A program made the translations under genes and the position numbers. A stretch of 33,679 nt of DNA from Streptomyces corallincola. Lineage in GTDB: Bacteria > Actinomycetota > Actinomycetes > Streptomycetales > Streptomycetaceae. A model generated the notes under the pieces. It made no database searches. It worked only from the letters and a program-made list of their open reading frames with translations, and had not been told where the DNA came from. The stretch spans positions 1-33,679 of the forward strand of contig NZ_JAHRXF010000058.1 in assembly GCF_019104725.1 (NCBI RefSeq), in the 5' to 3' direction. Positions 1-9,933 of this stretch are shown one piece after another. Each line of letters starts with the position of its first letter. Position 1 is the first letter of the stretch.

Positions 1-118
<118 letters not shown>

Positions 119-237
119 GAAGCCCCGCCGGGCGCCCGGGGCGCCCGGGGCGCGGACGGGTGTCGGGAGAGGGACGCCGCGTTCCCTTCGCCCGGCGGGC
201 GCCCCTCGGGGCCGCTCCGGTTGTCGGTGGGGCCCGT

Positions 238-243
238 TACGCT
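238..243 (+). promoter_or_regulatory. -10 hexamer of a probable leaderless xseA promoter
   Basis: TACGCT fits the actinobacterial -10 pattern TANNNT and sits at -12 to -7 relative to the xseA ATG, so transcription would begin at or next to the A of the start codon. There is no Shine-Dalgarno sequence before the ATG. No good -35 hexamer is visible. Confidence 0.4.
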
Positions 244-249
244 CGGCGC

Positions 250-1458
250 ATGGCTGTGAACTCGTCGCCCGATGCCCCGTTGCCGGTGGGGCAGGTGTCC
301 CGGCTGATCGGGGGGTGGATCGACCGGTTGGGGGCGGTGTGGGTGGAGGGGCAGATCACGCAGTTGTCGCGGCGGCCGGGCGCCGGGGTGGTGTTTCTGA
401 CCCTGCGCGATCCCGCGCACGACATCTCGGTGGGCGTGACCTGTTACCGGCAGGTGTTCGACGCGGTGGCCGACGTGGTCGGTGAGGGCGCGCGGGTGGT
501 CGTGCTGGCGAAGCCGGAGTGGTACGCCCCGCGCGGTCAGCTGTCGTTGCGGGCCGCCGAGATACGGCCCGTCGGCATGGGCGAGCTGCTGGTGCGGCTG
601 GAGCAGCTGAAGAAGGCGCTGGCCGCCGAGGGGCTGTTCGCGGCGGACCGCAAGAAGCCGCTGCCGTTCCTGCCGCAGCTGATCGGGCTGGTCTGCGGCC
701 GGGCCTCGGCGGCGGAGCGGGACGTGCTGGAGAACGCCCGGCACCGCTGGCCCGCCGTCCGTTTCGAGGTGCGCAACGTGCCGGTGCAGGGTGTGCACGC
801 CGTCCCGCGGGTCGTCGGCGCCGTCGAGGAGCTGGACGCGCTGGACGAGGTGGACGTGATCGTGGTCGCGCGCGGCGGGGGCAGCGTGGAGGATCTGCTG
901 CCGTTCTCCGACGAGCGCCTGGTGCGCGCGGTGGCGCGGTGCCGTACGCCGGTGGTGTCCGCGATCGGCCACGAGCCGGACAACCCGCTGCTGGACCATG
1001 TCGCGGACGTGCGCGCGTCCACCCCGACGGACGCGGCGAAGAGGGTCGTACCCGACGTGGGCGAGGAGATGGAGCGGGTCGGGATGCTGCGGGACCGGGC
1101 GCGGCGGTGCGCGCACGCGTTCCTGGACCGCGAGGAGCGGGGGCTCGCGCACGCGCTGGCCCGGCCGGTGATGGAGGACCCGCACCGGATGCTGGACGAG
1201 CGGGCCGACCACGTGGGCTCGCTGCTGGAGCGGAGTCGGCGCACGCTGGGGCACCTGCTGGACCGCGCCGACTCGGAGCTGTCCCACACCCGCGCCCGCG
1301 TGGTCGCCCTCTCCCCCGCCGCCACGCTCCGGCGGGGTTACGCGGTGCTCCAGAAGGACGACGGGCAGGTGGTCCGCGACCCGACCGAGGTGGCGGCGGG
1401 CGAGGCGCTGCGGGCCCGGGTGGCGGACGGAGATTTCACGGTGAAGGTGGACGAATGA
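250..1458 (+). CDS. xseA: Exodeoxyribonuclease VII large subunit
   Basis: 402-residue large subunit of exonuclease VII, which degrades single-stranded DNA from both ends into short oligonucleotides and acts in repair with several XseB subunits. The N-terminal 100 residues form the OB-fold domain (VEGQITQLSRRPGAGVVFLTLRD). The catalytic core follows, with the family-typical VIVVARGGGSVEDLLPFSDE and SAIGHEPDNPLLDHVADVRASTPTDAAK segments, and the C-terminal half is a long Arg/Glu-rich helical region. The start was placed at the ATG giving MAVNSSPDAPLPVG because the upstream open frame runs into the poly-G tract. Its stop overlaps the xseB start (ATGA), so the two subunits are translationally coupled. 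Length and motifs are normal for actinobacteria. Confidence 0.96.
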   Translation: MAVNSSPDAPLPVGQVSRLIGGWIDRLGAVWVEGQITQLSRRPGAGVVFLTLRDPAHDISVGVTCYRQVFDAVADVVGEGARVVVLAKPEWYAPRGQLSLRAAEIRPVGMGELLVRLEQLKKALAAEGLFAADRKKPLPFLPQLIGLVCGRASAAERDVLENARHRWPAVRFEVRNVPVQGVHAVPRVVGAVEELDALDEVDVIVVARGGGSVEDLLPFSDERLVRAVARCRTPVVSAIGHEPDNPLLDHVADVRASTPTDAAKRVVPDVGEEMERVGMLRDRARRCAHAFLDREERGLAHALARPVMEDPHRMLDERADHVGSLLERSRRTLGHLLDRADSELSHTRARVVALSPAATLRRGYAVLQKDDGQVVRDPTEVAAGEALRARVADGDFTVKVDE

Positions 1459-1730
1459 CCGGCAGGACCGAAGAGGCCGCGCTCTCCTACGAGCAGGCAC
1501 GTGACGAACTGATCGACGTCGTACGGCGGTTGGAGGCGGGCGGTACGACGCTGGAGGAGTCCCTCGCGCTCTGGGAACGGGGCGAGGAACTGGCGAAGGT
1601 GTGCCGCCGCTGGCTGGAGGGCGCACGGGCCCGGCTGGACGCGGCGCTCACCGAGGAGGACGCCACGAACGGCCCCGACGACCCCGTCGCCCCGCGGGGC
1701 GAGCACGGGGAGGGCGCGGAGGAGGAGTAG
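1455..1730 (+). CDS. xseB: Exodeoxyribonuclease VII small subunit
   Basis: 91-residue small subunit of exonuclease VII. The conserved family core is visible near the N-terminus: SYEQARDELIDVVRRLEAGGTTLEESLALWERGEELAKVCRRWLEGARARL, residues 10 to 61, a two-helix coiled hairpin that binds the large subunit. The last 30 residues are an acidic, probably disordered tail (Glu/Asp/Pro-rich) longer than in the E. coli protein. The ATG overlaps the xseA TGA by four bases, so the genes form one transcription unit. No convincing terminator follows; only a weak GCGCC/GGCGC pairing lies near 1740-1755. Confidence 0.95.
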   Translation: MTGRTEEAALSYEQARDELIDVVRRLEAGGTTLEESLALWERGEELAKVCRRWLEGARARLDAALTEEDATNGPDDPVAPRGEHGEGAEEE

Positions 1731-1790
1731 CCCCGGGGGCGCCGCGGAACAGGCGCTCGCACCCTCGGTCGGGGTGGCCCGGAAAGCAGT

Positions 1791-1821
1791 AGTTGAGAAT
1801 TCAACTTCCCTGTCGTAGGGT
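1791..1821 (+). promoter_or_regulatory. Promoter with overlapping inverted-repeat operator
   Basis: AGTTGA-GAAT-TCAACT is a perfect 6-bp inverted repeat with a 4-base spacer (1791-1806). Its left arm contains TTGAGA (1793-1798), a good -35, and TAGGGT (1816-1821) lies 17 bases downstream as -10. An operator covering the -35 suggests repression, plausibly by a MarR- or HxlR-type factor, none of which is encoded nearby. Confidence 0.55.
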
Positions 1822-1881
1822 CGTGCACATCAGCCGGTCCGGGTCCGTTCCGGGCCGGGCATGCCCGTGAGGAAGGCCCCC

Positions 1882-2469
1882 ATGTCTCTCGTCCTTGACC
1901 CCGCCGCCCAGGACCTCCTGTTCCGCGAGGCCCGCAGCGCGAACGCCTTCACCGACGAGCCGGTGAGCGACGAGCAGGTCCGGGCGATCTACGAGCTGAT
2001 CAAGTTCGGCCCGACCGCGTACAACCAGAGCCCGCTGCGGGTCACCCTGGTCCGCTCGGCCGAGGCCCGCGCCCGGCTGGTGCCGCTGATGAGCGAGGGC
2101 AACCGCGCGAAGACCGCCGCCGCCCCGCTGGTCGCCATCCTCTCCGCGGACAACGAGTTCCACGAGGAGCTGCCCGCGCTGCTCCCCGGCTTCCCGCAGG
2201 CCAAGGACCTCTTCGCCGACCGCACGCTGCGCGAGGGCTCCGCCGCCCTCAACACCGCGCTGCAGGCCGCGTACTTCATCATCGGTGTCCGCGCCGCCGG
2301 TCTGGCCGCCGGTCCGATGAACGGCTTCGACCACGAGGGCGTCCGCAAGGAGTTCCTGGACGACGACCACGCCCCGCTGGTCGTCGTCAACATCGGCAAG
2401 CCGGGCCCGGACGCCTGGTACCCGCGCTCCCCGCGCCTGTCGTACGACGACGTCGTCACCACCGTCTGA
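1882..2469 (+). CDS. Malonic semialdehyde reductase-like nitroreductase
   Basis: 195-residue FMN-dependent nitroreductase-family protein, closest by motif to the RutE/HadB-type malonic semialdehyde reductase group, which reduces 3-oxopropanoate to 3-hydroxypropanoate with NAD(P)H. The FMN-phosphate motif RSANAF (residues 17-22), the GPTAYNQSPLR segment (43-53) and the C-terminal NIGKPGPDAWYPRSPRL segment are characteristic. I chose the ATG at 1882 over an in-frame ATG 21 bases upstream because a strong ribosome site, GAGGAAGG, lies about 7 bases before it. The gene is monocistronic, between an operator-bearing promoter and a strong terminator. There is no pyrimidine-degradation (rut) cluster here, so the true substrate may be another aldehyde, quinone or nitro compound. 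Confidence 0.85.
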   Translation: MSLVLDPAAQDLLFREARSANAFTDEPVSDEQVRAIYELIKFGPTAYNQSPLRVTLVRSAEARARLVPLMSEGNRAKTAAAPLVAILSADNEFHEELPALLPGFPQAKDLFADRTLREGSAALNTALQAAYFIIGVRAAGLAAGPMNGFDHEGVRKEFLDDDHAPLVVVNIGKPGPDAWYPRSPRLSYDDVVTTV

Positions 2470-2511
2470 GCCGCACCGCGCGGACGGCGCGGACAGCACC
2501 CGCACAGCACG

Positions 2512-2541
2512 AGGCCCCCGGCACGCATGCCGGGGGCCTTT
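2512..2541 (+). terminator. Rho-independent terminator after nitroreductase gene
   Basis: Perfect 12-bp stem (AGGCCCCCGGCA / TGCCGGGGGCCT) with a CGCA loop, followed by TT. It lies between the nitroreductase gene and the convergent DUF4245 gene and could stop transcription from both sides. Confidence 0.85.
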
Positions 2542-2583
2542 CGTGTCGTCACGCGCGCACCCGCGCAGGGGCAGCGCGGCGGC

Positions 2584-3141
2584 TCACTTGATCCTGAGCG
2601 CCGTCGCCATGTCGGTGAGCTGGGCGAGGGAGCCGGTACCGGCGACCACGGTGGTGGAGCCGGGGGTGCCCTCCAGGACCAGGGCGTCGTACCGGCCGCC
2701 GGTGTAGCGGGTCCAGGTGCGGCCGTCGATGCGCTCGGTGTGCCGTGTCGCGGAGCCGCCCTGGCTGGCCGTGTCGATGACGTCCGCGCGCTTCCCGGCG
2801 GACTGCTCGACCTGGACGTACTGCCCGTCCGGCGTCTGGAAACCGAGGTGCCAGCGGTCGGAGTCCTCCGCCTGGTAGCGCACCGAGGTGGCCTTCCAGG
2901 ACGCGGGCAGGCCCTGCGGGGCGACCACCGGATAGCTCGCCGCGCGGCGCGCACCGGCCAGTTCCACGCTGTAATCGACGCGCTTGATGTCGGGCGCGTG
3001 GTCGTCGTGCGGGACGAAGATGTAGATGACCGCAGCCGCGACCCCGATGAGGGCCAGGGAGAGGATCATGTCCCGGACCGTCTTCTGCTTGCCTTTCGAA
3101 CCTGCCACGCCCCTATGGTCGCAGGTGCCCGGAGCGCTCAT
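2584..3141 (-). CDS. DUF4245 membrane-anchored protein
   Basis: 185-residue protein of the actinobacterial DUF4245 family, function unknown. A single transmembrane helix (about residues 24-43, DMILSLALIGVAAAVIYIFV) follows a short basic N-terminus (GSKGKQKTVRD). The remainder, about 140 residues, is predicted extracytoplasmic and shows the family pattern with ASWKATSVRYQ, HLGFQTPDGQYVQVEQS and a C-terminal ALVLEGTPGSTTVVAGTGSL. An alternative GTG start at 3108, giving VAGSKGKQK, fits the usual N-terminus of homologues better; the ATG at 3141 is the longest choice and neither has an ideal ribosome site. The gene diverges from glpX, separated by 92 bases, an arrangement I recall as conserved in Streptomyces. 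Confidence 0.85.
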   Translation of the reverse strand: MSAPGTCDHRGVAGSKGKQKTVRDMILSLALIGVAAAVIYIFVPHDDHAPDIKRVDYSVELAGARRAASYPVVAPQGLPASWKATSVRYQAEDSDRWHLGFQTPDGQYVQVEQSAGKRADVIDTASQGGSATRHTERIDGRTWTRYTGGRYDALVLEGTPGSTTVVAGTGSLAQLTDMATALRIK

Positions 3142-3233
3142 CCGTGGGGTCCCCTGCTCATTTTGTACGACCGGCGATAGAGTCGAGTCCTGACCCTCAT
3201 CCGGCCGTCGTCGTATCAGAAAGGTGCGCTCCG

Positions 3234-4268
3234 ATGACCGAGCACCATCATCTGCCGTCCGAACTGGACGTTCCCTCCGAGGCTCCCGACCGCAACCTGG
3301 CGCTGGAGCTGGTGCGGGTCACCGAGGCCGCCGCGATGGCCGCGGGCCGCTGGGTCGGGCGCGGCGACAAGAACGGCGCCGACGGCGCGGCGGTACGGGC
3401 CATGCGGACCCTCGTCTCCACCGTGTCGATGAACGGCGTGGTCGTCATCGGCGAGGGCGAGAAGGACGAGGCGCCGATGCTGTTCAACGGGGAGCGGGTC
3501 GGCGACGGCACCGGTCCCGAGGTGGACATCGCGGTGGACCCGATCGACGGCACCACGCTGACGGCCAAGGGCATGCACAACGCCATCGCCGTGCTGGCCG
3601 CCGCCGAGCGGGGCGCCATGTTCGACCCGTCCGCCGTGTTCTACATGGACAAGCTGGTCACCGGCCCCGAGGCGGCCGACTTCGTGGACATCGACGCCCC
3701 GGTGTCGGTGAACATCCGCCGGGTCGCCAAGGCCAAGCGGGTCACCCCCGAGGACGTCACGGTCGTCATCCTGGACCGCCCCCGGCACGAGGGCGTCATC
3801 AAGGAGATCCGGGACACCGGCGCCCGCATCAAGCTGATCACCGACGGCGATGTCGCGGGCTCGATCCTGGCGCTGCGCGAGGGCACCGGCATCGATCTGC
3901 TGCTCGGCATCGGCGGCACCCCGGAGGGCATCATCTCGGCCTGTGCCGTGAAGTGCCTCGGCGGCACCATCCAGGGCAAGCTGTGGCCGAAGGACGACGC
4001 CGAGCGCGAGCGGGCGGTCGCCGCCGGGCACGACCTGGACCGGGTGCTGACCACGGAGGACCTCGTCACCGGCGAGAACGTGTTCTTCGTCGCCACCGGC
4101 ATCACCGACGGCGAGCTGCTGCGCGGGGTGCGCTACCGCCCGGAGACGGCGACCACCGACTCCATCGTGATGCGGTCGCGCTCCGGCACGGTCCGGCGGA
4201 TCGACTCCGAGCACCGGCTGAGCAAGCTGCGGGCCTACAGCGCGGTGGACTTCGACCGGGCCAAGTAG
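3234..4268 (+). CDS. glpX: Class II fructose-1,6-bisphosphatase
   Basis: 344-residue GlpX-type fructose-1,6-bisphosphatase, the main gluconeogenic FBPase of actinobacteria, hydrolysing fructose-1,6-bisphosphate to fructose-6-phosphate with Mn2+ or Mg2+. Metal and substrate motifs are intact: GRGDKNGAD (42-50), GEGEKDEAPML (73-83), DPIDGTT (102-108) and the GIGGTPEGIISA segment. The start at 3234 is preceded by AGAAAGGTG at good spacing; the longer open frame upstream has no such site. The first 20 residues (His/Ser/Pro-rich) are a lineage extension relative to E. coli. It is the only FBPase in the window and carries its own terminator, so it is probably monocistronic. Confidence 0.97.
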   Translation: MTEHHHLPSELDVPSEAPDRNLALELVRVTEAAAMAAGRWVGRGDKNGADGAAVRAMRTLVSTVSMNGVVVIGEGEKDEAPMLFNGERVGDGTGPEVDIAVDPIDGTTLTAKGMHNAIAVLAAAERGAMFDPSAVFYMDKLVTGPEAADFVDIDAPVSVNIRRVAKAKRVTPEDVTVVILDRPRHEGVIKEIRDTGARIKLITDGDVAGSILALREGTGIDLLLGIGGTPEGIISACAVKCLGGTIQGKLWPKDDAERERAVAAGHDLDRVLTTEDLVTGENVFFVATGITDGELLRGVRYRPETATTDSIVMRSRSGTVRRIDSEHRLSKLRAYSAVDFDRAK

Positions 4269-4302
4269 CGGCCGGGCGGGGCCTGTTCGGACCGCGCTAC
4301 CG

Positions 4303-4333
4303 GGGCGCCCTCTGTGCGGAGAGGGCGCCCTTT
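4303..4333 (+). terminator. Rho-independent terminator after glpX
   Basis: Perfect 11-bp stem (GGGCGCCCTCT / AGAGGGCGCCC), loop GTGCGG, followed by TTT. It lies between glpX and the convergent wbl gene. Confidence 0.85.
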
Positions 4334-4381
4334 CCCGTGCCGGGGGGGGCAGCGACGTACGAGCCGACCGGCTGTCGCGAG

Positions 4382-4747
4382 CTAACCGGCTATGCGGTTC
4401 GGCGCGGTGGCCGCCGTCTTCAGTTCCACGTCGCGGCGGCGGCGCCGGGCGAGGGCGACACGGCGCTCGGCGGCGGTCAGGCCGCCCCAGACGCCGTACG
4501 GCTCCGGTTGGAGCAGGGCGTGTTCGCGGCACTCGACCATCACCGGACAGCCCGCGCAGACGCGCTTGGCGGCTTCCTCGCGGGACAGCCGGGCGGCCGT
4601 CGGTTCCTTGGACGGGGCGAAGAACAGGCCCGCCTCGTCCCTCCTGCACACCGCCTCGGTGTGCCAGGGGGTGTCCTGGTCGCGCGCCGATGACCGCTGC
4701 GCCGGAACAGCGGCGACCTGCGGAGACGAATGCGGCGTTTGCAGCAC
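4382..4747 (-). CDS. wblI: WhiB-like (Wbl) iron-sulfur transcription factor
   Basis: 121-residue WhiB-family protein. The four cysteines that ligate a [4Fe-4S] cluster are present at positions 34, 64, 67 and 73 (C...CxxC...C), followed by the GVWGG turn (85-89) and a basic C-terminal patch (ARRRRR). Wbl proteins bind region 4 of the principal sigma factor and redirect it in response to redox or nitric oxide. Translation starts at GTG with AGGAG six bases upstream, which settles the start. Position next to glpX matches the gene called wblI in S. coelicolor (SCO5046, from memory), and the symbol rests on that synteny. The 30-residue Gln/Pro/Ser-rich N-terminus is typical. I see no convincing promoter in the 240 bases between it and the upstream gene. 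Confidence 0.9.
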   Translation of the reverse strand: MLQTPHSSPQVAAVPAQRSSARDQDTPWHTEAVCRRDEAGLFFAPSKEPTAARLSREEAAKRVCAGCPVMVECREHALLQPEPYGVWGGLTAAERRVALARRRRRDVELKTAATAPNRIAG

Positions 4748-4988
4748 GGTCTACTCCTGACGACGGCTTCGACGAGCGAGCGACGATGGTGAGCCAGCGA
4801 TGCAGCAAGCCCTACCCGCTGTGCGCGGGCCTATGCACCGTGTCCCCAAGGGCGGGCGTGCGACGGCCTGTTCACGCCCCCCGCACGCCCCGGCCGCCGC
4901 GCGCTCCGGACGCCCTGCACTCCGCCCACCGGACACCGCCCGCGCCGTACGCCTCGTGCGCCCCGCGAACCTCGTACGACCCTCCGCC

Positions 4989-5711
4989 TCAGCGGTCCAG
5001 GTGTTTGCGGAGTTTGCGGTCCACCTTGTCCTGGGCGCGTTCCATCCGGTCCTGGACGCGGTCGAGGATGTCCGCGACACGGCGGCCCCGCTTGGGGCGG
5101 GCCTCGACATTGCCGAGCACGGCCCAGCCGTCCACGTAGATCACGGGCGCGTCGCGGTCCGTCGAATCGACCGTGTCCGCCTCGAAGTTGCCGAGGACAC
5201 CGCCACCCGTGCCGCGCAGCGAGACGTTCTCCGGGACGCGGATCTGCACGTCGCCGAAGACCGAGACGGCCTTGATGACGACCTGCTGGTACTCGAAGAC
5301 CGCCTCGCTCAGGTCGATCTCCACCGACCCGAAGACCGCGTAGGCGTGCAGGCGGCGGCCCGCTCTCCAGCGGCCCCGGCGCACCGCGCTGCTGAAGACG
5401 GCCACCATGCTGGCGTCCGCCTCCTCCGGCACGGCGCCCGGCGTGGGGCGGGACGGGACGGGTTCGTGGGCGGGCGTGGCGGAGCGCCGGTGGGCGGCGG
5501 GCAGGTCGCGCACGAAGACGTCCAGCTCACCGACCGTCTTGGCGTGCAGCACCCCCTCCACGCGCTCGGCGTGCTCGTCGGCGGTCAGCCGGCCCTCGGC
5601 CACGGCCTCGCGCAGGATGTCGGCGACCCCGTCGCGGTCGGCGTCCGAGGCGCGCAGTTCGGTGGGCGGAGGGTCGGCGAGCGGCGGTTCGGTGTGCTTC
5701 TTCAGGTCCAC
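4989..5711 (-). CDS. DUF1707 and LiaF-like domain protein
   Basis: 240-residue protein with two recognisable parts. Residues about 20-71 are a DUF1707 (SHOCT-like) domain, beginning RASDADRDGVADILREAVAEGRLTADE. Residues about 98-205 resemble the C-terminal domain of LiaF/VraT-type cell-wall-active antibiotic response proteins, a beta-helical fold with repeated strands (AVFGSVEIDLSEAV, VFGDVQIRVPENV, VLGNVEARPKRG). The last 30 residues are a charged helix. There is no transmembrane segment, so it is probably cytoplasmic or membrane-associated. Homologues are widespread in Streptomyces with no assigned function; a link to envelope stress is inferred only from the LiaF similarity. It diverges from the class I fumarase gene across a 169-base region. 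Confidence 0.85.
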   Translation of the reverse strand: MDLKKHTEPPLADPPPTELRASDADRDGVADILREAVAEGRLTADEHAERVEGVLHAKTVGELDVFVRDLPAAHRRSATPAHEPVPSRPTPGAVPEEADASMVAVFSSAVRRGRWRAGRRLHAYAVFGSVEIDLSEAVFEYQQVVIKAVSVFGDVQIRVPENVSLRGTGGGVLGNFEADTVDSTDRDAPVIYVDGWAVLGNVEARPKRGRRVADILDRVQDRMERAQDKVDRKLRKHLDR

Positions 5712-5880
5712 GGCAGCAGCGTACCGAAACGCGATAGATCGCGTCAGTACCTGTGGACAACCATGCGCCGACCGTACTGAGCCTCACCTCACAGGATCCG
5801 GTGTCCGTGGCAGGTTCTACGCTGGTGGGGCCCGCCAGTGTCGGCGGGCGTCCGTCCGTCAGAGTGAGGAATGGGCTGAG

Positions 5881-7551
<1,671 letters not shown>

Positions 7552-7560
7552 GTCCCTGCC

Positions 7561-7589
7561 GGGCGGCGGGGCTCTCGCCCCCGCCGCCC
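7561..7589 (+). terminator. Hairpin after class I fumarase gene
   Basis: Perfect 11-bp GC stem (GGGCGGCGGGG / CCCCGCCGCCC) with a 7-base loop, 10 bases past the stop codon. It has no T run, so it would act as an I-shaped terminator of the kind common in Streptomyces. Confidence 0.55.
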
Positions 7590-7650
7590 CTGCCCGTCCC
7601 CACACCCGGGGGCCGTGACCCCCGGCGGCCCCCGACCGGGTCTCCGGGCC

Positions 7651-7680
7651 CTGTCCTCGAACGCCGGACGGGCTGAAATC
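7651..7680. repeat. Dispersed Streptomyces intergenic repeat
   Basis: CTGTCCTCGAACGCCGGACG followed by GGCTGAAAT, between the two fumarase genes. From memory, variants of the core AACGCCGGACGGGCTGA recur in intergenic regions across Streptomyces genomes, usually beside other C-rich blocks, as here. The function is unknown. Confidence 0.5.
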
Positions 7681-7737
7681 CCTCCGGTCGGGCCGCCCGC
7701 CGGAACATCTTCGCGGGCTCACCCCGTTGATCCTCGT

Positions 7738-9126
7738 ATGACTGACGACTACCGCATCGAGCACGATTCCCTCGGGGAAGTCCGGGTCCCGGCCACGGCG
7801 AAGTGGCGGGCCCAGACGCAGCGGGCCGTGGAGAACTTCCCGGTGTCCGGGCGGGGGCTGGAGCGGGCGCACATCGAGGCGCTGGCCCGGATCAAGGGGG
7901 CGGCGGCGAAGGTGAACGCCGGTCTGGGGGTGCTGGACGGAGAGGTGGCCGCCGCGATCCAGGAGGCGGCCGATGAGGTGGCGGAGGGGGCCTGGGACGC
8001 GCACTTCCCGGTGGACGTGTTCCAGACCGGGTCCGGGACCTCCTCCAACATGAACGCCAACGAGGTCATCGCCACGCTGGCCAGTGAGCGGCTGGGCCGG
8101 GACGTGCATCCCAACGACCACGTCAACGCCTCGCAGTCGTCCAACGACGTGTTCCCCTCGTCGATCCACATCGCCGCGACCGCCGCCGTCACCCGCGATC
8201 TGATCCCGGCCCTGGAACACCTCGCCGCCGCGCTGGAACGGAAGGCCGCCGAGTTCGCGGACGTGGTGAAGTCGGGGCGTACGCATCTGATGGACGCGAC
8301 GCCGGTGACGCTGGGCCAGGAGTTCGGCGGGTACGCGGCGCAGATGCGGTACGGGGTGGAGCGGCTGCGCGCCTCGCTGCCCCGGCTGGCCGAACTGCCG
8401 CTGGGCGGTACGGCGGTGGGTACCGGGATCAACACTCCGCCGGGGTTCTCGGCGGCGGTGATCGAGGAGGTCGCGCGGGTCACCGGGCTGCCGCTGACGG
8501 AGGCCCGCGACCACTTCGAGGCGCAGGGCGCGCGGGACGGCGTGGTGGAGATCAGCGGCCAGCTCCGCACGGTCGGGGTCGGGCTGACGAAGATCGCCAA
8601 CGATCTGCGCTGGATGGCGTCCGGGCCGCGCACCGGGCTCGCCGAGATCCGGCTGCCCGACCTCCAGCCGGGCTCCTCGATCATGCCGGGCAAGGTCAAC
8701 CCGGTGATCCCGGAGGCGGTACTGATGGTCGCCGCCCAGGTCACCGGCAACGACGCGGCGATCGCCGCCGCCGGGGCGGCCGGGAACTTCGAGCTGAACG
8801 TGATGCTCCCGGTGATCGCCAAGAACGTGCTGGAGTCGGTACGGCTGCTCGCCAACGTGTCCCGGCTGCTGGCCGACCGCACGGTGGACGGCATCACCGC
8901 CGACCGCGAACGCGCCCGCGAGTACGCCGAGTCGTCGCCGTCGGTGGTCACCCCGCTGAACAGGTACCTGGGTTACGAGGAGGCGGCGAAGGTCGCCAAG
9001 AAGGCGCTGGCCGAGCGGCGGACGATCCGCGAGACCGTCCTGGACGGCGGTTACGTGGAGCGCGGGCTGCTCACCGCCGGGCAGTTGGACGAGGCGCTGG
9101 ATGTCCTGCGCATGACGCGGCCGTAA
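7738..9126 (+). CDS. fumC: Class II fumarate hydratase
   Basis: 462-residue class II fumarase of the aspartase/fumarase superfamily; an iron-free, oxygen-stable homotetramer catalysing the same reaction as the preceding class I enzyme. Superfamily signatures are intact: TGSGTSSNMNANEV (97-110), SQSSNDVFPS (132-141), GRTHLMDATP with the catalytic-site His183, and the flexible SS loop GSSIMPGKVNP (312-322). The start at ATG 7738 (MTDDYRIEHDSLGEV) matches the usual N-terminus of the family; the upstream extension is intergenic repeat sequence. No clear Shine-Dalgarno sequence precedes it. The class I-class II pair is separated by 186 bases holding a hairpin and a dispersed repeat, so the two genes are probably transcribed separately. 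Confidence 0.96.
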   Translation: MTDDYRIEHDSLGEVRVPATAKWRAQTQRAVENFPVSGRGLERAHIEALARIKGAAAKVNAGLGVLDGEVAAAIQEAADEVAEGAWDAHFPVDVFQTGSGTSSNMNANEVIATLASERLGRDVHPNDHVNASQSSNDVFPSSIHIAATAAVTRDLIPALEHLAAALERKAAEFADVVKSGRTHLMDATPVTLGQEFGGYAAQMRYGVERLRASLPRLAELPLGGTAVGTGINTPPGFSAAVIEEVARVTGLPLTEARDHFEAQGARDGVVEISGQLRTVGVGLTKIANDLRWMASGPRTGLAEIRLPDLQPGSSIMPGKVNPVIPEAVLMVAAQVTGNDAAIAAAGAAGNFELNVMLPVIAKNVLESVRLLANVSRLLADRTVDGITADRERAREYAESSPSVVTPLNRYLGYEEAAKVAKKALAERRTIRETVLDGGYVERGLLTAGQLDEALDVLRMTRP

Positions 9127-9186
9127 CGGGTGACGGCCACACGGCGAACGGTGACGTGTGCCACCGCACAGGATGCCCCCGGCACC

Positions 9187-9192
9187 TAATAT
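9187..9192 (+). promoter_or_regulatory. -10 hexamer of a leaderless promoter
   Basis: TAATAT, an excellent -10 hexamer, ends six bases before the ATG of the DUF402 gene, so the transcript should start at the ATG itself. No Shine-Dalgarno sequence lies in between. The -35 region (about 9164-9169) is not recognisable. Confidence 0.6.
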
Positions 9193-9198
9193 CTGTGC

Positions 9199-9894
9199 AT
9201 GACGGACGACGGAGCGGTGACACGACTGGCAGCGGGGGCGGCCCCGGCGACGTACTGGACGCCGGGGACCCGAATCCTGTGGCGGTACCGGGAGAACGCC
9301 GGGGAGCACATCCACATCGCGCGGCCCGTCACGGTGGTCCGGGACGACGCCGAGCTGCTCGCGGTGTGGCTCGCCCCCGGCACGGAGTGCGTGAAGCCGG
9401 TGCTGGCCGACGGCACCCCGGTGCACCGGGAGCCGCTGGAGTCCCGCTACACCAGACCGCGCACGGTGCAGCGGGACCGCTGGTTCGGCACCGGTGTGCT
9501 GAAGCTGGCCCGGCCCGGTGAGCCCTGGTCGGTGTGGCTGTTCTGGGAACCGGGCTGGCAGTTCAAGAACTGGTACGTGAACCTGGAGGAGCCGCTGGTC
9601 CGTTGGGCGGGCGGGGTGGACTCCGAGGACCATTTCCTGGACATCACCGTGCAGCCGGACCGCAGTTGGCAGTGGCAGGACGAGGACGAGTTCGCGCAGG
9701 CGCTGTCCGACGGCCTGCTGGACGCGGCGACGGCCGCGCGGGTGCGGGCGGCCGGGCGGGCGGCGGTGGCGTCGGTCGAGGCGTGGGGCGCCCCGTTCGC
9801 GGACGGCTGGCCGCACTGGCGCCCCGATCCGGGCTGGGGAGTACCGTCGCTCCCCGAGGACTGGGACCGTACGCCCGCGCACATGTCCCCGTGA
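9199..9894 (+). CDS. DUF402 domain protein
   Basis: 231-residue DUF402 (FomD-like) protein. Known family members are metal-dependent phosphohydrolases acting on nucleotides or cytidylylated phosphonates; the substrate here is not known. The conserved core is seen in WFGTGVLKL..GEPWSVWLFW, the KNWYVNLEEPLVRW segment and the acidic pair DHFLDITVQPD and QDEDEFAQALSDGLL, whose aspartates and glutamates coordinate metal in characterised relatives. The helical C-terminus (about 165-231) ends WPHWRPDPGWGVPSLPEDWD. The TAATAT hexamer just upstream implies a leaderless mRNA and supports this start. It is probably monocistronic, with hairpins at 9934-9953 downstream. Confidence 0.88.
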   Translation: MTDDGAVTRLAAGAAPATYWTPGTRILWRYRENAGEHIHIARPVTVVRDDAELLAVWLAPGTECVKPVLADGTPVHREPLESRYTRPRTVQRDRWFGTGVLKLARPGEPWSVWLFWEPGWQFKNWYVNLEEPLVRWAGGVDSEDHFLDITVQPDRSWQWQDEDEFAQALSDGLLDAATAARVRAAGRAAVASVEAWGAPFADGWPHWRPDPGWGVPSLPEDWDRTPAHMSP

Positions 9895-9933
9895 GACCCT
9901 TGAAGGGCTCCGGCAGGGCAGCCGTAGGATCGT

